Shown here in pieces: positions 1 through 9,441 of a stretch of 64,000 nucleotides of DNA. Each line of letters opens with the position of its first letter. Position 1 is the stretch's first letter. A program made the position numbers and the translations under genes. Source of the stretch: Guadua angustifolia (Eukaryota > Streptophyta > Magnoliopsida > Poales > Poaceae). The notes beneath the pieces were generated by a model. It did no database searches and was not told the origin of the DNA. It saw only the letters and a program-made list of their open reading frames with translations. The DNA lies in assembly GCA_036346375.1 (NCBI GenBank), contig CM070501.1, positions 35,732,539 through 35,796,538 on the forward strand, in the 5' to 3' direction.

Positions 1-135
1 AGAGAAATGACTTTCTTGAGTCGATACTCGCTGCAGGAAATGACTTAAATCGATGAATTCTAACCCATCGAAATTTTATTTTAATGGCGATATCAACCCT
101 TGGAAAGCTAAATCGGCCAACTGATTATCAGGCAT
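1..135. other. Unassigned sequence left of the Copia-like repeat
   Basis: No gene or known repeat was recognised here. The sequence is unlike the equivalent flank of the second copy (before 61499). Similarity between the two copies begins abruptly at 136. Confidence 0.3.
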
Positions 136-446
136 GTAAGTTCAACCTTCATTAGTTATGGTTTTGGTGTTAATGACAAATCTAATATTGAGATTATCCA
201 TTAATGTGATTTTATTATTAATGACAAATCTTATATCGAGACTAACTTGTTTATTTAGAATATCTTTGATTAGTCTCATCGCATTGAAAAATGGAAAACC
301 TAAGGTATGTATGCGTATTCATCTTAGTATTAGTTGCATACTTTGGAGTCAAGTTAAAGTATGAATGTCCCCATTATATTAACCACAAAATGTGCATCAT
401 GTTTCCCAATCCATATATTACATGGATGCACATATTTAGGGGGAGT
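136..446 (+). mobile_element. 3' internal end of a Copia-like LTR retrotransposon with polypurine tract
   Basis: This stretch matches 61499-61832 closely. It ends in the purine run AGGGGGAG at about 438-445, which has the form and place of the polypurine tract that primes plus-strand synthesis just before a 3' LTR. It has only short open frames and no gag or pol domain, so it is probably 3' untranslated retroelement sequence. A small inverted repeat (ATCCAT/ATGGAT) lies near 412-427. The 5' part of the element lies outside the window. Confidence 0.6.
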
Positions 447-2038
447 TCACACTCTAACTTGAAGAGTCAATTTAAATGAAAATTTAAATTGAGTTTATTT
501 GTTCTATTAATCAGTAAAGAACATTTCATCATGTGTTGATGGTGTTCCGTGATTAAGTAAGGACAAATGAATAGTTCTTAAGTATAATAAAGCATGAGTT
601 GCATTATTGAACTTAAGACACAATTAAATCATTCAATTTGATTTAGGTTGTGCTCAATTGATCTAAAGGCATCCATTATGTGTTAATGGAGTGCAAGAGA
701 TAATTGAGACAACCATGCATCTTGGACTAACCATTTTATGAGTTGTGATTGAGTTAGGTCCAAAGATGGATGAAATGATTGAGAACGGGATAAAAACGGC
801 ATCATGAGGTGATGGGCGTCAAGAGAAGATCCCGAAGACAAAGAGAAGAATCGAGTAATGATCCCGGGGGAGTTTAAGTGAAGATCATAAAGACCCCAAA
901 GGGGATTGCTTGCGCGCGGCGGCGAAGGTATAACTAGATAGGCTAAGGACTTTTGTAGTCTTTGAGTCTAAGGTTTTATCGCCGTACTATTAAGAGGGGT
1001 CGTTTCCTAGCTTGAGCTTCATCATATGTTGATGATCTCAATCCGCGTTCACTCAAAGCTCAAATCTTAGTTGGATTTGGTTTTTACATAAAGTTAACCA
1101 TTTGGCATGTGTTACGAATGGGTTAAGCTTATACTTGGTTGTTATTGGTTTATGCTCCAATTTGCATGTATTGCAAAGAGGAAGAGCGTATGCATTTGGT
1201 TTTCGCATAATGCTTTGATTTGCATGTGTTGCAAATAGGATAAGCAATATGCGTTGGCTTTTGCGTGAAGTTCATTTTTGCATGTGTTGCAAATGTTGAA
1301 GCTTCATGCTTTGGTTTCGCAAAACAATCTTTCTAAAACCGTGTGGTTGCTTGGAGCTAAGTTTTGCATGTGTTGCAAAAGGAGAGAGCTCAAGCACGAT
1401 TTGATGTTTGTGTGTTTTGTATGGAGCTAGAGGCTTGCATATGTTGCGAGTAAAGAGCTCATACATGTGATTTGGTTTTAGTTGAAGTTTGGTTTTGGTG
1501 TTGCATGGAACTAGAGAATTGCATGTGTTGCAATTAGAGAGTTCATGCACCTTGATTTAATGTTGCTTGGAGCTAGACTTTTGCATGTGTTGCAAAGAGT
1601 AGTGCTCAAGCATGAAATGTGTTTATTGCGTTATTTGCAAGTTCGTTGTGCGAATAAACCGAGGTTTATGAGTCCGGAATCCCGAGAGCATGTGAGTAGG
1701 GCTTGCAACGGGTGTTGGCAAGTTGACTGGGTCTCGTGTTGACCTTCACATGGCTAGGGGGATTAATCTCATAAACTCGAGTTTGATTTGCTTAATACGT
1801 TTTGCAAATAGATCTTGAGTTGTTGGCGAAATGTGTTTTCGCTAGTTGGAGTTTTGATTTGCATTTGTGTTTTGCAAATGAGCTTTGAAGTTATGTGTTT
1901 CGATCCTAGAGCATGTGTTGGCATGTGCAAATGTGTTTTGCAAAGTGTCGGGGTCATGTGTTGATCCTTACATGGCTAGAGGGTTGATTGCATAAGTTCG
2001 TGGTTTGGTTGCGAAATGCGTTTTCGTAATTTGGTTGA

Positions 2039-2123
2039 ATTCTTTGAGCATGAGCTAATTTGGTGCAAATGTGTTTTGCACGGGTGTATGATCATGTGTT
2101 GATCATCTAGAAGCTCAAAGAAT
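2039..2123 (+). repeat. 11-bp closing stem around two hairpins
   Basis: Arms ATTCTTTGAGC (2039-2049) and GCTCAAAGAAT (2113-2123) are perfect reverse complements. They enclose two TGTGT-loop hairpins (2063-2081 and 2088-2106), which would give a branched fold in RNA. The same arrangement occurs at 63483-63568. Confidence 0.7.
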
Positions 2124-2139
2124 AGTATTTGGTTTTTCG

Positions 2140-2450
2140 GAGAAAAGGTTTGCGAAGAAACCGGAGTTTTCCAGAAGAGGTTGTTTTGCTGATTTTGTAT
2201 GGGCGGTTGGACCGGCCGGCGCGCGGTGCAACCGGATTGGCTCGGCTTGATTTTTCCAGAGAAGAGTTTTTGGCTCGGTTGGGGCGGTGCGACCGGATTT
2301 CGGTCGGTCGGACCGGCCTCGCGGTGCGACTGGGCATGGTGCGGTCCAACCGGCCATGTAACGGTCATTTTTCCGACCGTTGGCTTGTGAGGGCCGGTCG
2401 GACCGGCCGAGGTCCGGTCGGACCGGATTTTCCTGATTCTGCCCATTTCG
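2140..2450 (+). repeat. GC-rich block of GGTCGGACCGG-like palindromic units in the LTR
   Basis: Several copies of a short palindrome-like motif of the form CCGGTCGGACCGG occur, for example at 2203-2219, 2299-2317 and 2393-2429. The block sits just upstream of the LTR TATA box, where U3 control sequences would be. The other LTR copy in this window has unrelated sequence at this place. Confidence 0.6.
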
Positions 2451-2480
2451 ACCCCCAACGACTAGTTTTGGCTTGGAGGC

Positions 2481-2487
2481 TATAAAA
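2481..2487 (+). promoter_or_regulatory. TATA box of the left LTR
   Basis: TATAAAA lies in a stretch that is nearly identical in the second copy (TATA at 63917-63923). It marks the likely U3/R promoter of the retrotransposon. Confidence 0.5.
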
Positions 2488-3287
2488 GGAGGCCTTGGGG
2501 TGTTGGGGCAAAGTGCTGGTGTTCTTGTGAGTTTTGTGGGAGGTGGTTGCATGTGTTGCACTCCTCAATTTGATTCTTAAGCTTAAGAGTGAGACTAATT
2601 GCATGTGTTGCAATTAGGAATTGGTTTGAGAGCCTCTTGTGCATGTGTTGCACTTGAGGGAGTCTTTGTGCATGTGTTGTACTTGGTGATCACCGGGAGC
2701 GCATTCGTTGTGCTCGGTGAAGTTCAAGTGGAGGAGCGGCTTGTTACTCTTGGAGGTTGCCGACTCCTAGACAGGCGAGGGCGTCGCGCTTGAGCTCTCA
2801 AGGTGTGAAAGCCCCGCAAGTTTGTGAAGGTTCGGGTTGAGCCTACGCATAGCGTGAAAAACCACGACTAGTGGAAAGAGGCGGGTGCTCGAGCGGGAGC
2901 CGGTCCAAGTGGTTGGGCTTGCCTCAACGTGGACTAGGGGAGACCGGCAAGTCTCCGAACACCACGGAAAAACATCGGTTGTCCCCTGTCTCTTTACCTT
3001 CAAGCATTTACATTATTGAGTATTTATCAATTGCTTGATTGTATTAGAATTGCTAAGTATTAATTTTTTGTCCAATTTAGTAATTCTAGTACAGAGACAT
3101 AATTTAGTTAGTGCACTAGTGAGCCTAGTTGATTTAGGCCTTAATTGTCGAAATCTAGTTTATCGCTTCCGCATTATCATTGAATAGATTTTAACATAGG
3201 GGTTGATTAGAGCGAATAATTTAGTGAGCGATCGAATTTCGTAAAACGTCTATTCACCCCCCCTCTAGGCGCATCCTCGACCCTACA

Positions 3288-5040
3288 AGGCATGGTAACA
3301 CTAAAACACCGATTTCTCACTTTTCTGAATCTCTTAACATAATCATTTACTGATTCCCTAGACTTCTATCTGATAGAACTTTGATATGAAATCCTAAATT
3401 CTAAACTTTCACAAAAAAAGTATATGTGTAATCGGCTTTCCAAATCGGCCTATGTGTAGATTGAATTTAGAGGTAACATGGTAAACCACGTAAAAGCTGC
3501 CCTTGATAGAGATAGTAAGAATAATTTCACCCTTAAACCATCGAAGTGGACCACTTCTCTGCATTGTGCAATGAAGTGCCCAATATGCTCCGTGGTGGTG
3601 ACGCAATAACCTCTAGAAAATTTTGCAAAATTAGGGACTCTAAAATTATTCAGAAATGGTACCCGATCAATATATTTAGGATACAGCTTCCGATAGCTAG
3701 TAATCCTGCTCTATTAAGTGTATACCAAATTGTTCTCGTAATACTGCGGTTATTTAATCGATCCAAGCGGTTGTAGTAACCGATGGTAGTTGTGGTGTTT
3801 GCCAACTACGATCATAATTGACATGTTGCCCTTGGGTGAGCACTTAGTTTGGTACTGCACCTGGGTCGGCTCTGGTGCTTGCCAATTAGATCATAGTTAG
3901 CATGTGGCCCCCCAGATGCAAAATCGGCTTGATATAGCACCTGAGCTGATGGGGGCTGATAAGATGGTTCATATAGCCAACGGTCGGCTTCCTAGCCATC
4001 GGCTCTAGCAATAGAACAAAATGACTTCGAGTAAGTTATGACCTTACATGGGGCTGGATCCCTCTATGAAATCGACTTAGCATACTGTAGATATACTGGA
4101 GGTTCAGTCAACTGAGAGATCGATTTTGGGTAGATATAAAACAGAGCCTACGCACGTATATATTGGCTTACCAGTTGATTATATGATGGTATCGTAGCGT
4201 CTTTGTCATCGGAAAAGTTGACCGTTGGTAGCATGGTCTTTTTAGTAATACCGCGCTGAGTTTTCTGGTAGCAGTTTAGTATCATCTCTTCTAGCACTTT
4301 TTGATCTTCAATGTCCTTTCGCTGCTCTGGCGTTACATTATTCAGTGTCAGAATGATTATAGCATCGTAGTTGACATCAGACGGGGGAATTGATTTTTTT
4401 GAGGAAGACATTATGCATCCCACTGGACGTGCTAAAAGTGTGTTAGCGCCGAAAAATATGACGAAGGATCGATCGACTCAAACACACGCAAATACCTGGT
4501 TTAATTCTAGTTTATGGTGTGTCAGCCAATTTGATTCACAATTGGCAAGATAGATCAAAATAATTGTTTTTATGGCCGATTAGTTGGTACCATCAGCTAG
4601 ATAGATCTAAACAGCCTTTTGAGCCGATTAGATGATAGGTAAATATCTGTTTTTTTTAAGGTGACGTGCAACAAGATCGGTAAGACCAAACCTAGGATAA
4701 CTGGCGTAATCGAAGATAATTAACAATTGACGATACACAACTTTATTGATAAAAACGAATTACAAAAGGGAGATTCTAAGTTAAAAAGGATACTTCTAGT
4801 CGATAGGAAAGTAAATAAAAGTAGTTGCGAGTTGATTAGTTGGCTCCGTAAACTTTTTCTTCTCACCTCTGTATCTCTTATATAGCACTTATGTCTATGT
4901 ATCCTTCTCTGATTCTTGCAAGTAGGTGATTTGTATCGACTTCAACTTCTAGAAGGTAAACTTCTTTTTGAACCGATATGGGTTAGAGTCCTTTTGTCTA
5001 TACTGAAACTAAATTCTGGTGTCAACACCAGGAGAGTTTA
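3288..5040 (-). mobile_element. Truncated Gypsy-like retrotransposon 5' end
   Basis: A minus-strand open frame (4148-4423) resembles the start of a plant Gypsy gag protein: Met, a Ser/Pro-rich start, then a charged helical part. Right of it lies a GCGCC-containing leader (about 4445-4460) and LTR-like AT-rich sequence ending at a small palindrome GGTGTCAACACC (5018-5029), consistent with an LTR edge. No pol domains follow on the left, so the copy is a fragment. The rest (3300-4100) holds repeated ATCGGCTT-like words and no gene. The family call is tentative. Confidence 0.35.
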
Positions 5041-5350
5041 ACCGGGAGGCCGGGGCAAGGCGTAGTAGCACGGAGCCAGCCCACATTGGGGTAGCCGGTT
5101 TGGGTGGTAATCCGTATGGACAGTATTTCGGGTGGCACAAGGACGAGTAGGGCTGAAGCCCGGGCTCGAATTGAGCAGGGACTCCCCGGCCGATAGCGCC
5201 ACGGTCGTCTAACGTCCCTCCCAGATTGCTCGTGTCCTACTCTATCTCTAACAGGCCGGTCCGTACTTACCATAGCCGACCGCGGCACAACTCGAGTCCT
5301 GATCCGCCTGTTAGTTGGGCCAATAAGTACTTATACCCTCGGCCACGCAT
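5041..5350. other. Intergenic sequence, moderately GC-rich
   Basis: There is no convincing gene. The minus-strand 88-codon frame here has no recognisable domain. It may be a further transposon remnant. Confidence 0.3.
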
Positions 5351-5361
5351 GCTGGGTTCCC

Positions 5362-5404
5362 TATATATCTAAATCATCTTTCCTCTATCTAAATCATCTT
5401 TCCT
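5362..5404 (+). promoter_or_regulatory. TATA box and duplicated leader motif of the B3-like gene
   Basis: TATATAT at 5362-5368 lies about 60 bp before the ATG at 5430. It is followed by two tandem copies of an 18-bp CT-rich unit (about 5369-5404). The spacing fits a core promoter with a short leader. Confidence 0.5.
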
Positions 5405-5429
5405 CTGAAAAAAGCCAATCTATCCCACA

Positions 5430-6995
5430 ATGACGCTGTCCCCAAGATCTCCAAGCTCGTCGGGCTTCCCACACGATGGGGCTTCCAAGGACACCTCGCG
5501 CCGGCAGCCTGAAAGGCAGCTAATCCACGACGGCGGCGACGGCGTCGAGGAAGCCCTATTGCCACCAACGAAGAGGGCAACGAGCGATAGTAGTGGCCAC
5601 AGCAGCCACTCCGACGATTCGTCCGCTCCACCGAAGAAGAGGTGGATTGATTACGTCGATATCGGGAGCAAAGACGGCGGCACCAGCGAAACTCCGGTTC
5701 CACGCTACCACAACGACGCAGCAGGTAATACGGTCGTTTCACCTAATCCCGCAGAAGAAGAAGCCTTGTCCCAGGCGGAAAAACTGCTCCTGCTTAAGGG
5801 GAAGATCATAGCCACGGAAGAATCGAGCTCCATGGCAAATGCCGCCGTCGCCTCCGAACCGCCTCAGGAGAAACTCATGCAGGACGGGATTCGGAGTGGC
5901 GTCCGGTTCGACGAATATTTGTTACAAGTGCCAGGGAGGCAAGGGTCTACGTGCAACAGTGCATCCGGGAGCGCAAGCCTCAGCCGCATTGTCATGGCGG
6001 AAGGCCAGGCTCACGCGTGCAGCGGTGCATCCCCAAGCACCAGCGGCAGCCTCCGTCTCATGGATGAAGGGCACACGTACGCGTGCAACGTCGCATCCGC
6101 CAACGGTAGCCCCCGCCTCATGGAGGAAGGCCAGGCGTACGCGGCTGTGGCAGCACCAGCGAAGAAGAAGAAGAAAAAGAATAATAAGGTAGACGCCTGC
6201 AGCGGCATGCCGCCGGCGCGGGGCATCCCTTTCGACAAGGTACGCACCAGCATGGCGCTGCGTGACAGCCTCGAGGAACTGCATGCCACGGAGCCGGAGT
6301 ACGTTTGCGAGAAGATGCTCCAAATGAGCGACGTGTGCCGCAACCAGAGCCGCCTGCTCTTCTCCTGCAAGGGCGAGGAAGAACTCGCCAGTTGCCCGAT
6401 CACCTTGCTCTTCACCAAGAAGGAGAAGCTCTGCGTCCATGACAAGGGGCTGGAGGTGACGGTCTTCGACTGCCGCGGCAACAAGTACGCGATGAAGTGC
6501 AGGTACCTTGTCTCCAACGGCGGCTACCGGTTCATCACCCAGTGGGGCGTGTTCCTGAACCGCAACAGCTTGTACCTACATGGCGGCAAATGGACTCGTC
6601 AAGTGGACGTCGAGCTGTGGGCGTTCCGGTCGTGGAGGTTGCCCAAGTTGCCCGAGGGCGAGGAGACCGGTCACCCGGACGGCTCCCTCGGGCTGATCCT
6701 GCTTCATTACGAGCGCGGAAGAAGAGTCGTCGACGGCGGTGAGGAAAAATGGAAGCCTGCACTGCCGGTCAATCAGACGAATACGCAACATATGGCGTCG
6801 GCGTCCGCGGTGGTGAAAAAAGAGGAGCTTGCAGGTGCCGCTGAGGCGGGGACGCGTGGGATAACGAGGGAAGAGATGGCGGCGACGGTTGGGGAGGATA
6901 CCCTGGGTGCGGCGATTGGGATTCTTAAACTCAGTAGATGCCACGAAAGAATCTCGGTTGTATCGTCACATAGCCCCTCCAGTTCCAAATGTTAG
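5430..6995 (+). CDS. B3-like (DUF313-type) domain protein
   Basis: A single-exon frame of 521 residues begins at the first ATG after the TATA box. Residues about 294-430 look like the plant B3/DUF313 fold. A segment with NQSRLLF and the CPI-TLLFTKKEK strand is followed by a hydrophobic core and ends in LWAFRSW and GLILLHYE, which match the closing strands of B3 domains. B3 proteins bind DNA in the nucleus; this subgroup is poorly characterised. Basic runs (residues 67-71 and a Lys tract at 244-253) could be nuclear localisation signals. Residues about 184-240 carry three imperfect repeats built on LM-EG-YAC. The 5' third is low-complexity and Ser/Pro-rich. A decayed tandem paralogue lies 1.6 kb downstream. 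The family call rests on pattern recognition, not a profile search. Confidence 0.7.
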   Translation: MTLSPRSPSSSGFPHDGASKDTSRRQPERQLIHDGGDGVEEALLPPTKRATSDSSGHSSHSDDSSAPPKKRWIDYVDIGSKDGGTSETPVPRYHNDAAGNTVVSPNPAEEEALSQAEKLLLLKGKIIATEESSSMANAAVASEPPQEKLMQDGIRSGVRFDEYLLQVPGRQGSTCNSASGSASLSRIVMAEGQAHACSGASPSTSGSLRLMDEGHTYACNVASANGSPRLMEEGQAYAAVAAPAKKKKKKNNKVDACSGMPPARGIPFDKVRTSMALRDSLEELHATEPEYVCEKMLQMSDVCRNQSRLLFSCKGEEELASCPITLLFTKKEKLCVHDKGLEVTVFDCRGNKYAMKCRYLVSNGGYRFITQWGVFLNRNSLYLHGGKWTRQVDVELWAFRSWRLPKLPEGEETGHPDGSLGLILLHYERGRRVVDGGEEKWKPALPVNQTNTQHMASASAVVKKEELAGAAEAGTRGITREEMAATVGEDTLGAAIGILKLSRCHERISVVSSHSPSSSKC

Positions 6996-7530
6996 TAGTG
7001 CTACATTGTTCCCTTCAGTTTCAAATCTATGTAGCCCTATAATAAGGTATATATTGATAGAGAAATTAGTATTATTTGTGAAGTATTGTTTATAGTGGTC
7101 AAGATGGTACCTTGGCGATCATGTTAAAAAAAATGATTTTTAAAAAAAGAAATGCATGGTTCGGTTCTTAATTATATTTTTACATGTTTCATTTGGCAAC
7201 CAAGACGAATTTGTATGCACAACTACTTGTCAGCATAAGAGTATATGTCATATTTTTTAACCATCAGATCAAATCTATAATCAAACACGTACATATCTTA
7301 AAAGATAATCTAAAGATCAAGAAAATCGACTTAAGTTACGAAAAAAAATCATGCAAACCATGTCAGTTTTTCACATGGTGCACGCATTGCCATGTTTACT
7401 CCTCGATTCCATCTCGTAAAGATTAGTTCAGCCTAGTAATATGTGATCATTGCGCAAGAGTTGCATGCATGTTGTCTAAAGTTAGATTCCAGTCTTGAGG
7501 AAATTCCCTCTCTATCATATAAAACCTAAT
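6996..7530. other. AT-rich intergenic sequence downstream of the B3-like gene
   Basis: No gene is visible; it includes the probable 3' UTR of the B3-like gene. The short frames here have no recognisable domain. Confidence 0.4.
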
Positions 7531-7611
7531 ATTCTTGGGGTACAGATGTGCTCGCACAAGCAAGGCACGTTGGTTTTCTACTGTCATTACGCATAGCGTG
7601 TTTCACAACTG

Positions 7612-7684
7612 TTCCCTTGCTCAGCTTGTTAGCGCGTTCCCTCACGAGGCTTCGGTCTTTGGTTCGACTCCTGCCCAACCTAGC
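7612..7684 (+). repeat. tRNA-like, SINE-type RNA polymerase III promoter region
   Basis: An A-box-like stretch (TTGCTCAGCTTGT, about 7617-7629) and a perfect B-box GGTTCGACTCC (7661-7671) are spaced as in tRNA-derived SINEs. No cloverleaf with an acceptor stem was found, so this is a retroposon and not a tRNA gene. A CTACAG-rich tail continues to about 7760. No clean target duplication was found. Confidence 0.45.
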
Positions 7685-7739
7685 GCATGGCGACCATTTT
7701 TCCGTGATGCTACAGCAGCTGCGCTACACCATTTTGCCG

Positions 7740-8340
7740 AATGCTACAGTAGCTGAGCTACAGTTTTTTGAAATAGAAAATAACTTCTCTGATTTGATTG
7801 AGTTATTAGCTACCAAATTTGTAGATTCTTTAAAATTTGTTAGAAGGATCCTAAAAGTATGCCTGACCTACTAAAAAAAATCGTATCGTGATCAATCTTT
7901 TGTGATTCTAAAAAATTACAATAATTCAGTTTCCTTTTTTTGTGTGTTTCCGAAAAAGATTTTCTTTCTCTATTAGAATATCTATCTATGTCGGTGATTC
8001 CTTACACCCGTAGCAACACGCGAACCTGCCATAAAAAGGATCATGATCAAATTTGTGTAATTTTTTAAAATACCAGCAATGCTACTAATACATTCGAAGT
8101 AGTTTAGCTAATTTGGTTATACCGCTAATTTTGTGAGTACTTGAAATTTTTGAGAATTCTGGAAACATGCCTACGCAACCGTTTGTTTTAATATTTATAA
8201 AATTTTAAAGTATAAATAAAGTGTACATAATGATTTTTTATTTTTTCGTTTGTTTTAATATTTATAAAATTTATATTGGAACGGAACTATTTGTTTTAAG
8301 ATTTATAAAACTTATATTGGGAGGGAACCATTGAAGCACT
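7740..8340. repeat. AT-rich degenerate repeat related to 40190-40960
   Basis: Phrases such as the TTTGATTGAGTTATTAG block, the ATGCCT-ACCTA-TAAAAAA block and the final GCAACACGCG block recur in the same order at 40190-40960. A unit with TTTATAAAATTT is repeated two or three times at 8190-8330. It is non-coding and likely an arm of a DNA transposon. Confidence 0.5.
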
Positions 8341-8558
8341 GCTTGTTGCGTTATCGCATATGAAACGACTTTCGTCTTCATATGATCTTATCAAATAGGG
8401 ACTCCTCAACAATGATAAACTGACACGATAAATTAGGGTTTTGTCCGGAGATGCATATATAGACTCCCATGGAAGATGGTGTCCGCAAAGTCGAGCTCTA
8501 AAAGCGCGGAGGAGCCCGAGCCCATCGCCGGCTGATACGCCTGACGGAGACGGAGAAT

Positions 8559-9441
8559 AAGATCATGCATGACGCGATAACAAGCGGCGCCCGCGTTGAC
8601 GACTTACCCCGGAGGACAATGTCCGCTTACAACGGAGCGGCCGGAAGTGTCGACCGCCATCGTGCCAAGGAGGAAGCAGGCGAGACGCCCTGAGGATGGG
8701 TACGGCAGCAACGAAGAAGAGGATCGACCGGCAGAGTCAGCGACGTGTCTCCGACATGGAACTTCACGTTCCGCGTCGCCCCCGTCAGCAACGCGCTGCG
8801 CGAACGCCTGGCCAGACTCCGCACCTCGGCCCCGTGGTTCTTCTGCCGGAAGGTTCTCACAAGCACCGACGACGCCAGGTGCGGCCAGAACCGCCTGCTC
8901 ACCGCAAGGCCACGGGCATCAGCTAGTGTCCGCTCTCCAAGGCCCTCACGAAAGACGAGAAAGCCCGCGTCAACAATGCAGAGAAGAAAAAGGGGTGGTG
9001 GTGATGGCGTTCGATCGCCGTGGCCGGAAGTACGCGCTGAGGTGCAAGTTCCTCGCCTGCAACCATAGCTACCGATTCATCAGAAGGTGGAAAAAGTTTA
9101 TAAGCAAGAACAATCTGATCATAGGCCCCAATGACAAGTTGAAGCGGCGCGTAATGGTCCAGCTGTGGGCGTTCCGCTTGGGCGCGCTACCCGATGCGAG
9201 TGGCGAGGATGCTGGCCACCGGGATGGCGCGGTAGGGCTGGTCATACTGCATCACGACAAGCGCGATGATGGTGAGCAGGAAGAGGAGGTGGACGCACAG
9301 CCGGACGAAGAGATGGAGATGAAAAATCTAGAGGAGGATGAGGAGGAGATGGAAAATGTGGAGGCGGCCGTGGTTCAAGAAGAGGCGCCTTCCTGTGCGG
9401 ATGCGGAGGAGGATGAGGAGAGGGCGCCCGCGGAGGGTTGA
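8559..9441 (+). pseudogene. Decayed tandem paralogue of the B3-like gene
   Basis: Similarity to the 5430-6995 protein can be followed through three reading frames. An early match (KIMHDAITSGAR, from 8559) corresponds to KLMQDGIRSGVR in the intact gene. It runs into a TGA near 8691. The frame continues to NRLLTARP near 8910, shifts to CPLSKALTKDEK (from 8927, after a TAG at 8924) and shifts again to VVVMAFDRRGRKYALRCKFL (from 8995). The end has LWAFRLG and GLVILHHDK, then an acidic Glu-rich tail and stop. A 281-codon frame (8596-9441) survives, but its first half is out of register with the family, so it would lack a proper first half of the B3 domain. Sequencing error cannot be excluded for the two frameshifts. 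Confidence 0.65.

Larger units (their letters stand above)
527..2715 (+). repeat. Array of short inverted repeats with a common TGTGT loop
   Basis: At least twenty perfect or near-perfect inverted repeats of 5-9 bp arms flank a 5-base spacer, usually TGTGT. Loop-centred examples: 527-541, 672-690, 800-814, 1019-1035, 1161-1177, 1218-1236, 1277-1293, 1362-1380, 1434-1450, 1517-1535, 1580-1596, 1826-1842, 1926-1942, 1951-1967, 2009-2028, 2063-2081, 2088-2106, 2595-2617, 2639-2653, 2668-2682 and 2697-2715. Arms differ but pair: CCATTA/TAATGG, GCGAAA/TTTCGC, GTGCAAA/TTTGCAC, ATGATCA/TGATCAT, CTAATTGCA/TGCAATTAG. Loop variants include TGAGG, TATGT, TGCGT and TTCGT. Function is unknown. Confidence 0.8.
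447..3287 (+). repeat. 3' LTR of the left Copia-like element (about 2.8 kb)
   Basis: The LTR starts right after the polypurine tract; its first bases appear mutated from TG. It ends in a C-run followed by CTCTAGG and a terminal CA at 3287, an end typical of large plant Copia (SIRE/Maximus-like) LTRs. A TATA box lies at 2481-2487. It aligns with 61833-64000, but lacks about 310 bp near its start and has a different block at about 2140-2450. Many short inverted repeats with a TGTGT loop run through it. The family name is an inference from the LTR end. Confidence 0.65.

Noticed and set aside
527..1600. CRISPR-like array, because of regularly recurring GCATGTGTTGC
   Set aside because: Spacing is irregular, the repeated unit is a hairpin with changing arms, and this is plant retrotransposon sequence.
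1976..2561. Overlapping minus-strand frames in the LTR
   Set aside because: They translate the GC-rich palindromic block in several frames at once; there is no domain and they sit in a non-coding LTR region.
5922..6517. Two minus-strand frames of about 170 codons
   Set aside because: They are antisense to the B3-like gene, and their composition is the mirror of its codons.
7617..7671. tRNA gene
   Set aside because: The B-box is perfect but no cloverleaf can be drawn; it is better explained as a SINE.
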